Positions 8,506 to 16,750 of a stretch of DNA of 64,000 nt are shown here, piece after piece. The DNA lies in contig NZ_JACYFC010000002.1 in assembly GCF_014803385.1 (NCBI RefSeq), positions 186,001 to 250,000 of the forward strand. Reading direction: 5' to 3'. Position 1 is the stretch's first letter. Each line of letters starts with the position of its first letter. The position numbers and the translations under genes were made by a program. Source of the DNA: Marinomonas colpomeniae (GTDB lineage: Bacteria > Pseudomonadota > Gammaproteobacteria > Pseudomonadales > Marinomonadaceae). The notes beneath the pieces were generated by a model, which did not search any database, had not been told where the DNA came from, and saw nothing but the letters and a program-made list of their open reading frames with translations.

Positions 8506-8917
8506 TTCCAGAACCTCCTTTAATAATTCCAATAATTAACCCAGATGCTCCAATAACCGAGCCCAAAAGCAAAAAAATGCCTTTGTGATCTTCAATATAA
8601 TCCGATGTTTTTTTAAGGAGAGATCTATTTTCGCGCAATTCATTGGATTTTCGTTTTGAAGTTGCAACTCCCAATCCTTTGGTCGTTAATTTAAGGCCAT
8701 TATGTGGACCGCTTCCCAAGTATGCATGTTCTAACCATTCTCTAGCATAGCATCGGTCAACTATTTTTTTCAGTTCATCTATAGGTACTTGTATTCCATA
8801 CCTGTCATAAAGATCCTCTATTAATGCTTCATTAACGTCGAAGCGAACATGATTATGGCGATTACCGTTATCTTCACAAAGTTCAAGCATATGTATTAAT
8901 AGTTTGTATTCATCCAT
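8498..8917 (-). CDS. Winged-helix-like protein with C-terminal membrane anchor, unknown function
   Basis: Not recognised with certainty. Of 139 residues, about 1-85 look like a winged-helix domain, ending in LKLTTKGLGVATSKRK, a pattern seen in DUF2513-like phage and accessory proteins. A charged, probably helical linker (90-112) follows, then a single membrane segment (about 113-133, IFLLLGSVIGASGLIIGIIK) and a glycine-rich tail. The last eight bases overlap the zinc-ribbon gene. A DNA-binding-like head tied to the membrane beside a small zinc protein is unusual for housekeeping genes. I see no strong ribosome site before the ATG at 8917. Confidence 0.65.
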   Translation of the reverse strand: MDEYKLLIHMLELCEDNGNRHNHVRFDVNEALIEDLYDRYGIQVPIDELKKIVDRCYAREWLEHAYLGSGPHNGLKLTTKGLGVATSKRKSNELRENRSLLKKTSDYIEDHKGIFLLLGSVIGASGLIIGIIKGGSGNG

Positions 8918-9113
8918 AAATATTCATTCAAACCTCATAAATTTTAATATTTTATATGGTGCGTTATTACTCTCCATTAATTAATACTAAGGGGTTTTTA
9001 ATTTTCCTGCTAGATTCAGTATATAAAACTATTTATTAATATATATCGTGACTTTTTACTCGCGAATAAAAACGGCAGATTACGGTCGTTCCTCCCTCAT
9101 CTGCCCTACGTAA

Positions 9114-10109
9114 TTATGTGTTTTTGATTTGACGATTTTCTAAGTATTTGAACGTGTCGGCTAAAGTATCGTGTGGTGTTTTCGGTTGGTAACCGAGTTC
9201 TTTTCTCGCTTTTGAAATGTCGTATTCTTGTTTCACGTTGAAGAACATGGTGACTTGGCTGGCGATCAGTTCAGCAGGTTTCCCGGTGATTTTTGCGCCT
9301 AATCCCAATACTCCCGATAATACGTACAACAACCATTTCGGAAAAGCTGGTGGTGTTTTGACTTTCAGGCCAATGGATTTCGCGGCTGTTAGTATCTCTT
9401 CTAAAGAAGAAGAATGATCGTTGGCGAGAATGTAGCGTTCCCCTGATGTGCCTTTTTCTGTCGCGGCAATCATGCCTTTTGCGACGTCACTAGGATCAAC
9501 GAAGTTAAAAAAGAAGCTTGGGTTCATGGCCAGTTTATTGGTGCGGATATTATCAATAAATTGCATGGTATCGGTTAAACGACCGATGTTTGCGCCAACC
9601 ATAGCGGAAGGAAGCACGGAAACCATCCATAAGTTATATTGCTTCGCCAGCTCCCACGCCCTTTTTTCAGATTCAATTTTGGAACGATAATAAGGATTGG
9701 ATAAATCGTCATTCCAGTTCTTTTCTGTTAAAGGGGTACCGTCATGACCAATAGCTGCGACTGAGCTGACATAAACCACCTTCCTTACTTTGGCTTTTGC
9801 CGCTGCCGCTAGAACAATTTCTGTACCTTTTATGTTTGCCTGAACTATTTCTGTTTCTGGGTCTTTTGCCCAATGTTTAAAAACCGCGGCGACATGATAA
9901 AGCACATCCACACCAACTAAGGCTTTCTCCATGGAATCTCGATCTAGCATGTCGGCTTCAACGAGTTGACAGTCTAAACCAGACAAAATGCCTGCATTTC
10001 TGATGTCTCGCACGCCCGCACGAACCGTGTCTCCTTGTTTAAGAAGGTCTCGTACGAGATTATTGCCTAAGTGGCCGTTTGCGCCTGTGACTAAGCTGAT
10101 ATTTGCCAT
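9114..10109 (-). CDS. Extended SDR / NAD-dependent epimerase-dehydratase (dihydroflavonol-reductase-like)
   Basis: Probable NAD(P)-dependent reductase of a carbonyl or sugar-like substrate, 331 residues. The nucleotide-binding motif TGANGHLG is at residues 8-15 and the catalytic Tyr-x3-Lys pair at Tyr140/Lys144 (YYRSK), preceded by VVYVSSVAAIG, which places the catalytic Ser. This matches the dihydroflavonol-4-reductase/3-beta-HSD-like extended SDR group. A MerR gene lies just upstream on the same strand, and the gap holds a MerR-type promoter, so expression is probably induced by whatever that regulator senses. The substrate is unknown. Confidence 0.85.
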   Translation of the reverse strand: MANISLVTGANGHLGNNLVRDLLKQGDTVRAGVRDIRNAGILSGLDCQLVEADMLDRDSMEKALVGVDVLYHVAAVFKHWAKDPETEIVQANIKGTEIVLAAAAKAKVRKVVYVSSVAAIGHDGTPLTEKNWNDDLSNPYYRSKIESEKRAWELAKQYNLWMVSVLPSAMVGANIGRLTDTMQFIDNIRTNKLAMNPSFFFNFVDPSDVAKGMIAATEKGTSGERYILANDHSSSLEEILTAAKSIGLKVKTPPAFPKWLLYVLSGVLGLGAKITGKPAELIASQVTMFFNVKQEYDISKARKELGYQPKTPHDTLADTFKYLENRQIKNT

Positions 10110-10142
10110 TGTATTTATCCTATATAAGTTACGATAAATAGC

Positions 10143-10174
10143 ATGGTAAACCCAACCCTTAAGGGGCGAGTCAA
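10143..10174 (-). promoter_or_regulatory. MerR-type promoter with long spacer
   Basis: On the minus strand a -35 element TTGACT (10174-10169) and a -10-like TACCAT (10148-10143) are separated by 20 bases. The dyad CCCTTAAGGG (10156-10165) sits near the middle of the spacer. Stretched 19-20 base spacers with a central dyad are the hallmark of MerR-activated promoters. It precedes the SDR gene. Confidence 0.6.
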
Positions 10175-10219
10175 CAGAGGTTTCAATGTATTTTTTATTT
10201 GGGGTGAAGGGGTTCTAAT

Positions 10220-10579
10220 TCAGGTGCCTGAGAAGACTTTTTGAAGCTCTGCTTGGAGGGATTTTAACCCACTGTCTTTTGCTTTTAAGGTTTGTTGCTC
10301 TGTTTTGATTTGATCTCTTTTACTGGTAATTAGGTCGTTGGCGAGATCGAGAGGAAAGCTCTGTTGTGCTTCTTTAGCAACAATCAAGGGCGTTAATTCA
10401 GCCAGTTTAATCCCTAAGCTTTGAGCGTGTTTTATGAGGGATATGACGACAATGTGGTTCTGATCGTAAACACGATAACTTCCTGAACGTTTAACATGCC
10501 GCAACAAGCCTATCTCTTCGTAGTGAAGAATGGCTTTTCTAGTTGCGCCCGTTAATTGGCTTACCTTTCCTATATACAT
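10220..10579 (-). CDS. MerR family transcriptional regulator
   Basis: About 119 residues. The N-terminal winged helix (MYIGKVSQLTGATRKAILHY, then EEIGLLRHVKRSGSYRVY) is classic MerR. A helical dimerisation segment runs to the C-terminus, and no effector domain or metal-binding cysteines are visible. I start at the ATG at 10579, which has TTGAGG nine bases upstream; a TTG five codons earlier is possible but overlaps that site. The adjacent long-spacer promoter and the SDR gene are its likely target. Confidence 0.85.
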   Translation of the reverse strand: MYIGKVSQLTGATRKAILHYEEIGLLRHVKRSGSYRVYDQNHIVVISLIKHAQSLGIKLAELTPLIVAKEAQQSFPLDLANDLITSKRDQIKTEQQTLKAKDSGLKSLQAELQKVFSGT

Positions 10580-10684
10580 ACTCGATCGCCTCAAATTCAG
10601 AGACTTTCATAGTATGGGTAAGCATTTACTAACTCAAGGCTTATGCACCCAGAAAGCAAGAATATAAAGAAGAAGGCTGCTTCT

Positions 10685-12355
10685 TTAAAAGCTTTCGTAG
10701 TAAATGGCGGCGCGCTTGACTCCCAGTGCTTCCAACTCAGACGTTAGATCATTTAGAAAAGGGGTTGGACCACAAAGGTAGAAATCGGCATTGAGGTCGG
10801 GAACATAATGTTTAATGAGTTCTGCATTTATATGACCTTCTCTATCGTAATCTGTGCCGAGCGTGTCCTGCTCATTGGGTTGGCTAAAAACCACATCAAG
10901 CTGTAATGCTTGGTGTTGGCGGTGACACTCTCTGACTTCATTCAGTAAAGGTGCATCTTTGCCATTTCGTGCACCATAAAGGAAGTACACAGGCCACGAC
11001 TTTTGCGTCTGAGTCAGTGAGTACAGCATGCTTAATAAAGGCGTGATGCCGATACCTGCACTGATTAATACAATCGGTCTGGTGGCGTATTTGAGAGTGA
11101 AATCGCCATTGGGTTTTCGTGCCTCAATGATATCGCCTACTTCAATGTGGTCATGTAAATAACTTGAACCTATGCCTTTGTCTTCTCGCTTCACACTGAT
11201 TCGATAATAATCATCTATTGGTGAGTTAGAAAGAGAGTAAGTACGTTCGATAGGTGGCTTGCCTTCGGATAGAGGTAACTGTATTGGTAAATGTTGGCCA
11301 GCATAAAAGCGAGGAAGCGTTTCTGCACTCATTGGTTCTGCTAAAGCTAACTCGAATGAAGTAACAGAATTACTCTCGATTGTTTTTTTGATAACACGCA
11401 ATCCACCTTTGATACTGTTTTGTAAGCTCCAGCGTAAAGGCAAAACAGCATTCAGTTGCACCACTTCATCTATCTCAATGTTTAACAGTCGATGCGCGCC
11501 AGGGTGTTCTTGAATTTTTTCTGAATCCCAATCAATGTCCACCCGTCCTGTTATTTGCAGCATATTGCCTTTTTCAAAGTCCAGAAATAGCAAACCAACT
11601 AAAGGGTTGAGTATTAAATTGCCTATGGTGTTGAAAAAATTATTGCCAGAATAATCGGGAAGTACCAATTGGTGCTCATTGAGCACCTTCATAAAACCGG
11701 GGGAACCACCGCGATGAGAAGCATCCATACCGTTTGATCTATGCTCACCTTCTTCCTTGTAACCACTACCAATAAACAAAGTATCGGCGGATGAAATCCA
11801 CTTTTGCATGGATTCAGTTAATCTACTGTGGTGCGTTGAGCTCATCTCATTGGTGTTAGTTTCGGTATATTCCCAGACACGTTCTGAAATATATTGAGGG
11901 CAATTTCCAAAGGATTGGGACACTTTGAAAGTGATGCCTTGCTCGTTTTTACTCGCTATCGAACCTGTTGCTCTGTTGCGACGGCGATTACTCAGTTCAA
12001 TACCAATCAGGCCAATGTCTGTGCCTTCTACAAAGGCTTCTTCTAAGGCATCGCCTTGAATCGGCTGGGTGGCGAAATGCAGTGTTTTATCATTAGGGAA
12101 GTGCATAAAACCTTGTTTACCCGTTAATAACGTCACCCAAGGTTTGCCCTTTTTGTCCGTTGCCGATACGACGGCGAAAGGAAGTTCACTGAAAAAAAGT
12201 CGATGTTGTTCTATGAAAAAAGGACGAATCGCTTTGGCTCCCCAATGAGCCATTTCTTCATGCATACCCACATGTTTCTGTGCCTGAATTTCGCCCTTAT
12301 GGAAAGCTGAAGGCGTAGTATTCATGGTATTAAGATTGCTATTGGGGAGCGTCAT
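10685..12355 (-). CDS. PNPOx-like / ferredoxin-NADP reductase fusion flavoprotein
   Basis: A 556-residue fusion. Residues about 40-300 look like a pyridoxamine-phosphate-oxidase-type split barrel that would bind FMN. Residues about 315-556 form a ferredoxin-reductase module with FAD motif RTYSLSN (371-377), NAD(P) motif GIGITPLLSM (434-443) and CGP (528-530). There is no C-terminal 2Fe-2S domain, although many relatives carry one. The reductase half resembles the C-terminal half of the flavohaemoprotein at 53507-54697. AAAGGA lies seven bases before the ATG. It is the second gene after a VOC-family gene, 11 bases downstream. A role in reducing or detoxifying a small molecule is likely, but the substrate is unknown. 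Confidence 0.85.
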   Translation of the reverse strand: MTLPNSNLNTMNTTPSAFHKGEIQAQKHVGMHEEMAHWGAKAIRPFFIEQHRLFFSELPFAVVSATDKKGKPWVTLLTGKQGFMHFPNDKTLHFATQPIQGDALEEAFVEGTDIGLIGIELSNRRRNRATGSIASKNEQGITFKVSQSFGNCPQYISERVWEYTETNTNEMSSTHHSRLTESMQKWISSADTLFIGSGYKEEGEHRSNGMDASHRGGSPGFMKVLNEHQLVLPDYSGNNFFNTIGNLILNPLVGLLFLDFEKGNMLQITGRVDIDWDSEKIQEHPGAHRLLNIEIDEVVQLNAVLPLRWSLQNSIKGGLRVIKKTIESNSVTSFELALAEPMSAETLPRFYAGQHLPIQLPLSEGKPPIERTYSLSNSPIDDYYRISVKREDKGIGSSYLHDHIEVGDIIEARKPNGDFTLKYATRPIVLISAGIGITPLLSMLYSLTQTQKSWPVYFLYGARNGKDAPLLNEVRECHRQHQALQLDVVFSQPNEQDTLGTDYDREGHINAELIKHYVPDLNADFYLCGPTPFLNDLTSELEALGVKRAAIYYESF

Positions 12356-12366
12356 AAAACTTTCCT

Positions 12367-12762
12367 TTAAAGCTTGATTAACTCAAGGCGAATGTTGCCA
12401 GGAATACGACACATCATGTGCTCTATTCCACTGTCATCTAATGCTTCTGGTGCGAATTCAATGGTGACATCATCACGAGCAACCAACTGTTCGTGTAGTT
12501 CTGCTAATACTGTCGTCTCTGCAACGCGCAATGCAAAATGGTGTAATCCAAGATTGGCTTTGCGGTCAAATGGTGTTGCTGTTGCAGGATCTTCTGCTTG
12601 CCAAAGAGTCAGCATGATGGTGCCATCGCTCACAAAAATAGCGGGATAAGCGGATACTTCTTTTACTTGTTTAAAGCCAAGAGCCTCAATGAAAAATGTA
12701 CTTGCTGCTTTTACGTCAGAAACCGTAAGACCTAGATGATGTATACCTTGAGTATGAGTCAT
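12367..12762 (-). CDS. VOC family protein (glyoxalase/bleomycin-resistance fold)
   Basis: A 131-residue vicinal-oxygen-chelate protein. GIHHLGLTVSDVKAASTFF near the start and GLHHFALRV in the middle supply the two half-site histidines, and a final Glu lies in RLELIKL. Such proteins are metal-dependent lyases, dioxygenases or drug-binding proteins; the exact role is open. AAGGA is well placed before the ATG. It shares a divergent operator region with the CGNR regulator and is followed by the flavoprotein fusion in the same operon. Confidence 0.85.
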   Translation of the reverse strand: MTHTQGIHHLGLTVSDVKAASTFFIEALGFKQVKEVSAYPAIFVSDGTIMLTLWQAEDPATATPFDRKANLGLHHFALRVAETTVLAELHEQLVARDDVTIEFAPEALDDSGIEHMMCRIPGNIRLELIKL

Positions 12763-12796
12763 TGTTTGTTCCTTATTGATTATTCATCAGGGTAAA

Positions 12797-12850
12797 ATAT
12801 AACCGTTATAATTATATTATAGAGGTTATATTATATTTCCTGTTATAACC
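12797..12850. promoter_or_regulatory. Operator-like TATAACC repeats between divergent genes
   Basis: TATAACC occurs at 12798-12804 and 12844-12850, and its reverse complement GGTTATA at 12824-12830, in a very AT-rich 105-base gap. The last two form an inverted repeat with a 13-base spacer. This is the natural binding region for the neighbouring regulator, but I cannot show which protein binds. Confidence 0.5.
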
Positions 12851-12867
12851 TGTAAAGGTGTTTTATA

Positions 12868-13449
12868 ATGGTTATCATGAAAAATCATAAAAGATCCTTT
12901 ATCCATGTGGGTAACCATCTCGCTATGGACCTGATAAATACTCAGTTTGAATGTCATGGAGAAGCCGTTAATCTGCTCTCTTGTTATGATGACCTGTGCC
13001 AATGGGGCACTGAGGTGGGTATTGAGTTAGAAGCCAATAATGACGATTCAGAAATGGACTCTGTTTGGTTACTAAGAGATGCGATAAAAACACTGATGAC
13101 AAATCGGATTGATCAACAAGTGCTTTCTAAAGACGCAATAGACGTTGTGAATAAGTATTTGTGTCATGCACCCACTCAGCAACAATTACTGACGATTGGT
13201 GAAGACGTCACGCTACAGTCTTTATATCAGACGCTAACACTTGATCAATTGCTTGGGAAAATAGCCAAAGAAGCGGCTGAATTATTAACCTCGCCACAAA
13301 GCCAACAAATCAAATCTTGCTCGAACGAGAAATGCATTCTGTTATTTTTGGATACATCCCGTTCGAGAAAACGCCGATGGTGCAGCATGGAGCGTTGTGG
13401 GAATCGAGCAAAAGCGGCGAACTTTTATCATGCGAATAAAGACGCTTGA
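12868..13449 (+). CDS. CGNR zinc-finger transcriptional regulator (ABATE domain)
   Basis: A 193-residue regulator. The N-terminal half shows the ABATE pattern (HVGNHLAMDLINTQ). The C-terminus holds the zinc finger CSNEKC then CSMERCGNRAKA, giving the family its name. These proteins are thought to be stress-responsive repressors or activators. It is transcribed away from the VOC/flavoprotein operon across operator-like TATAACC repeats, so it probably controls that operon and itself. Start chosen at 12868, with AAGGTG seven bases upstream. Confidence 0.87.
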   Translation: MVIMKNHKRSFIHVGNHLAMDLINTQFECHGEAVNLLSCYDDLCQWGTEVGIELEANNDDSEMDSVWLLRDAIKTLMTNRIDQQVLSKDAIDVVNKYLCHAPTQQQLLTIGEDVTLQSLYQTLTLDQLLGKIAKEAAELLTSPQSQQIKSCSNEKCILLFLDTSRSRKRRWCSMERCGNRAKAANFYHANKDA

Positions 13450-13715
13450 AGCTCAATCCATATATTTTCCATCCACCAATACTTAATACCTTTCTCCTTC
13501 AGACGATATCAAACTTTTAATAGTATGCATGCACCTTATCATTCTTCCAATATTGATACTAAAAAGCTTTTTGTTTCTCTATCACGTCCAATACGTCAAA
13601 CAGTGATTATTTAGACTGGGTCAGTTGTCTAGGTTCAAAGCTCGATGGTTGAAAGAATTTTTCGGGACGAATCTCAATTTACAAAAAATCTTCTATTATT
13701 TGCATTAACAATAGA
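13450..13715. other. Gene-free stretch before hairpin copy 2
   Basis: No convincing open reading frame, promoter or repeat was seen in these bases. The gap separates the end of the CGNR gene from the end of fhuB. Its only clear structure is the long hairpin that follows. Confidence 0.6.
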
Positions 13716-13794
13716 AAGCCAGAAGTAACACATCATGGATAGTTCGCGCCAGTGTCGCTTTTGTTATCAAGTTAATATGTGTTGCTTCTGGCTT
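13716..13794. repeat. Long hairpin with conserved loop core, copy 2
   Basis: Arms AAGCCAGAAGTAACACAT (13716-13733) and ATGTGTTGCTTCTGGCTT (13777-13794) pair over 18 bases with one G-T pair. The 43-base loop contains GTTCGCGCCAGTGTCG (13742-13757), the exact reverse complement of the core in the loop at 8208-8223. The stems of the two copies share no sequence. As with copy 1, it lies between the 3' ends of convergent genes. Confidence 0.85.
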
Positions 13795-13820
13795 GCCGTA
13801 ACTAGAAAATTGCGAGGTTG

Positions 13821-15818
13821 CTATACAGCTGTATTCCTGCGATTTTTAAGCAGTAAGACGATGAAATAAGCGCCGCCTAAAATCGTCACCATAGTGCCTG
13901 CGGCTAAATGGTTAGGATAAATAATGGTTTGACCTAGCCAATCTGACGCTTGTAACAGTGTTGCTCCTAATAAAGCGGATAACGACAGTTGCATAAGTAC
14001 CGTTCGTGCTCCGAGTAAACTGGCTAAATGTGGCGCTACAATACTGATGAAAGCAATGGGGCCGAGCAATGCGGTTACTGTGGCACATAACGCTGCAGCC
14101 AGTATTAATAGCAATACAAAGGTCGGTTTAACTGCAATACCTCGTGCTGCGGCCGCCATTTTTCCCATCGACATTAACGTTAACCAGCGGTGTAAACTAA
14201 GAGTGATCAATATAAACACGCTTGAGCAGGCCATGAGTAGAATGGCTTGGTCTGGTGTCACTCGATAAGTAGACCCTGCTAACCAGCGTAAAATGTCATA
14301 AATTTCTTCTGTACCCTTTAATAGACTAAATTGAACAAATGTTTCTATTAGCGCTGATAATGCCACGCCGGTTAATATCATCGGCGCGGGAGAAAATCGA
14401 AATTTCCTTCCTAATAAAAGTAAAAGAAACAACACACTCATGCTGCCAGAAAAGGCGATAAGTGGCCCTAACTCTCCTAAGCGGATACCAAAGAAAGCAC
14501 TGCAACCAACCATGGCAAGTACGGCGCCTGCAGACAATCCCAGCAAGTCTGGGCTGGCGAGTGGATTATGAATCAGTCTTTGCATAATTACGCCTGAAAC
14601 AGCCATGGCTGCGCCCGCTGCGAGGCTTGCTATTAACCTAGGCCATTTCAATTGCCAGCTGAAAGCGTTTGGCCAGTGGAGTACATATTGGTTTTGTTGA
14701 AAGTGAGAAAACACACCTAATAAAATCACAGCACTAAAAACACCAAATACCATGAATAAGCGGTTTTGGGTAAACGCTTGTTTTCTTGCCATAGCTTGGA
14801 AGCTGCTGTTATCAGCGTGGTTTAAACGTTGTCGAATTAGCCAAATTAGCAATGGTGCGCCAAGTAATGCGGTGGTTAATCCTGTCGGAACAATATCAAA
14901 GCTAAATAAACCAATAATCAAGGCGAGATTATCAGACATAATTAATAAGGTAGCTCCCAGTAAACTGGACCAATACAGCTCAGAAGTGGCCGTTCTTGCC
15001 CCAACTAGCCGTGCAAGGTTTGGGGCCACTAAACCTAAAAAACCAATGATGCCTACCATGGTAATTGCAGCGGATAATATCCAAAGCCCTGCGATCATTA
15101 AAATGAGGAATAAAGCCGTAACGTTTAATCCTCGTCCTGCTGCACCACTTTGTCCTAATTTAAGTAAGGTGAGAGGTTTACCAGCATAAGCCAATATGGC
15201 AACACCGATTAAACAATGGGGCCACAGCCACTGAACCTTATCCCAGCCGTTTTGACTTAAATCTCCAGCGCCCCAAATAAACAAATTTTGGGCGTATTTC
15301 TCATTTAATAAAATGAGTGCTGTGGTAATTGCTCCAAATAGTAAATTGACCGCCATGCCAGACAGTACAATGGATAAACCCGTAAGCTGTCGAATCCCGC
15401 TGATTAATAACACCAAAGCCAATGCGAGCAGTGAACCTGTCATAGCCGCCATTGCTTGGAAATGTGTTTGCCCTTCTGGCCAAAAAATGGATAGAACGAT
15501 TAACCCAAGCCATGCGCCGCTAGAGGTGCCAAGTGTTGTGGGTGACAACAAAGGATTGCGAGTGAGCTGTTGAATGACACTGCCGATTAAGCCAATACTT
15601 GCGCCAACTAATAGCGCCATAACGAGTCTTGGTAAGCGAGCATACGCCCAATCGACTCGTTCAAAGTCTTGTGCAATAAGGCTTTGAGGAATACCACCGG
15701 TAACTATTCCCCATTGAGTCGAAAAACTTAAGTTTGTGTCTATTTGCAAAAATATAATAGTAAAAAAGCACAGAACGAAAATCGCTCCGCATTGTAATGC
15801 TGTGCTGGGCAATCTCAT
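13821..15818 (-). CDS. fhuB: Fe(3+)-hydroxamate ABC transporter permease FhuB
   Basis: Double-length inner-membrane permease of 665 residues, made of two BtuC/FecCD-type halves of about 330 residues each, as in E. coli FhuB. Each half repeats family signatures, for example RLPRLVMALLVGASIGLIG with GVIQQLTRNPLLSPTTLG-like sequence in the first, and RLIASLAAGAAMAVSG with RLIHNPLASPDLLGLS in the second. It imports iron-loaded hydroxamate siderophores with FhuD and FhuC. The start overlaps the fhuD stop by one base, so translation is coupled. It is last in the operon. Confidence 0.93.
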   Translation of the reverse strand: MRLPSTALQCGAIFVLCFFTIIFLQIDTNLSFSTQWGIVTGGIPQSLIAQDFERVDWAYARLPRLVMALLVGASIGLIGSVIQQLTRNPLLSPTTLGTSSGAWLGLIVLSIFWPEGQTHFQAMAAMTGSLLALALVLLISGIRQLTGLSIVLSGMAVNLLFGAITTALILLNEKYAQNLFIWGAGDLSQNGWDKVQWLWPHCLIGVAILAYAGKPLTLLKLGQSGAAGRGLNVTALFLILMIAGLWILSAAITMVGIIGFLGLVAPNLARLVGARTATSELYWSSLLGATLLIMSDNLALIIGLFSFDIVPTGLTTALLGAPLLIWLIRQRLNHADNSSFQAMARKQAFTQNRLFMVFGVFSAVILLGVFSHFQQNQYVLHWPNAFSWQLKWPRLIASLAAGAAMAVSGVIMQRLIHNPLASPDLLGLSAGAVLAMVGCSAFFGIRLGELGPLIAFSGSMSVLFLLLLLGRKFRFSPAPMILTGVALSALIETFVQFSLLKGTEEIYDILRWLAGSTYRVTPDQAILLMACSSVFILITLSLHRWLTLMSMGKMAAAARGIAVKPTFVLLLILAAALCATVTALLGPIAFISIVAPHLASLLGARTVLMQLSLSALLGATLLQASDWLGQTIIYPNHLAAGTMVTILGGAYFIVLLLKNRRNTAV

Positions 15819-16750
15819 TATTTATTCGCCAGCTTGAGCAAAGCATCTGTCATGGCTTCTGCTAAATATTGTAACGACATCGAGCTACCATACGTCCAGG
15901 TTGATTCAACTGATGCGACGTTACCTTGTTGTACAAATGGCATGGCTTTCCATAAAGGTGAAGCGTTTAGTTTTTCTTCTTCGTAAAACGGTTGGAAGTA
16001 CAGCAAGATGTTTTGATCGACCGTGCGTAAGAACTTTAACCGTTTTTGCTCCAGCCCCCATTGGCTGTTTTTGATTGTTAGCGCATTTTGTATACCGAGT
16101 GCTTCCAACGCATATTGAGGCATGGAGTTTCCGCCATAAACATAGGCAGACGTTGTGTTGGCAAAGCGCATGGTGGCGACTTTTGGTAAACCATTCGGAA
16201 AAGCGTGTTCGAGTTGAGTTTTAAGGTACTTGAACGCTTCATCTCGTTGTTGCAGCTTTTTGACAGCGACGGCTTCTTTGTCTAATAGTATTGCAAGTGT
16301 CATGAAGTCTTTATCGACTTGCTCTGCATTATTGTGATCTGCTTGGTAGCTATCAAATAGAACGACGGGAGCAATCTTTTCCAATGTTGATTTTATGTCT
16401 TTTAATTCGGCGCCAATTAAAATGACATCAGGCTTCAATTCAACGAGCTTTTCTAAATTCGGCTCTTCACGTACACCTAGGTCTTCTGTTGATGCTGGAA
16501 TAGCAGGTCGCTTTACCCACTCTTGATAGCCTTTCATATCACCAACAGCAATAGGCGTCACACCCAGTTCTATAACACTTTCCGTAAGCCCCCAACCTAC
16601 GGCTGCAACACGCACCGGTGTTTCTGAAAATACTTGTTCACCTAGGCTATCTTGAATGCGAATCTCTGCATAACTTAGGCTTGATAGACTTAATATGAGA
16701 AGAGGAAATAATCCTTTAATAAGTGAAAATTTAGAAGTAAGTACTAACAT
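15818..16750 (-). CDS. fhuD: Iron-siderophore periplasmic binding protein FhuD
   Basis: A 310-residue class III binding protein. A Sec-type signal peptide is seen (residues 1-28, ending SSLSYA), followed by IRIQDSLGEQVFSETPVRVAA, and the domain contains EPNLEKLVELKPDVILIGAE, characteristic of siderophore-binding lipoprotein-like folds. It has no lipobox Cys, so it is probably soluble. It overlaps fhuC upstream by seven bases and fhuB downstream by one base. Confidence 0.92.
   Translation of the reverse strand: MLVLTSKFSLIKGLFPLLILSLSSLSYAEIRIQDSLGEQVFSETPVRVAAVGWGLTESVIELGVTPIAVGDMKGYQEWVKRPAIPASTEDLGVREEPNLEKLVELKPDVILIGAELKDIKSTLEKIAPVVLFDSYQADHNNAEQVDKDFMTLAILLDKEAVAVKKLQQRDEAFKYLKTQLEHAFPNGLPKVATMRFANTTSAYVYGGNSMPQYALEALGIQNALTIKNSQWGLEQKRLKFLRTVDQNILLYFQPFYEEEKLNASPLWKAMPFVQQGNVASVESTWTYGSSMSLQYLAEAMTDALLKLANK

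Noticed and set aside
8278-13794. Mobile genetic island bounded by the two core-loop hairpins
   Set aside because: The hairpins are in opposite orientation, but there is no integrase, transposase, target duplication or shared stem sequence. The genes between are mixed, so a defined element cannot be supported.
14752-15189. 145-residue plus-strand reading frame inside fhuB
   Set aside because: It is a shadow of the strongly supported FhuB coding sequence.
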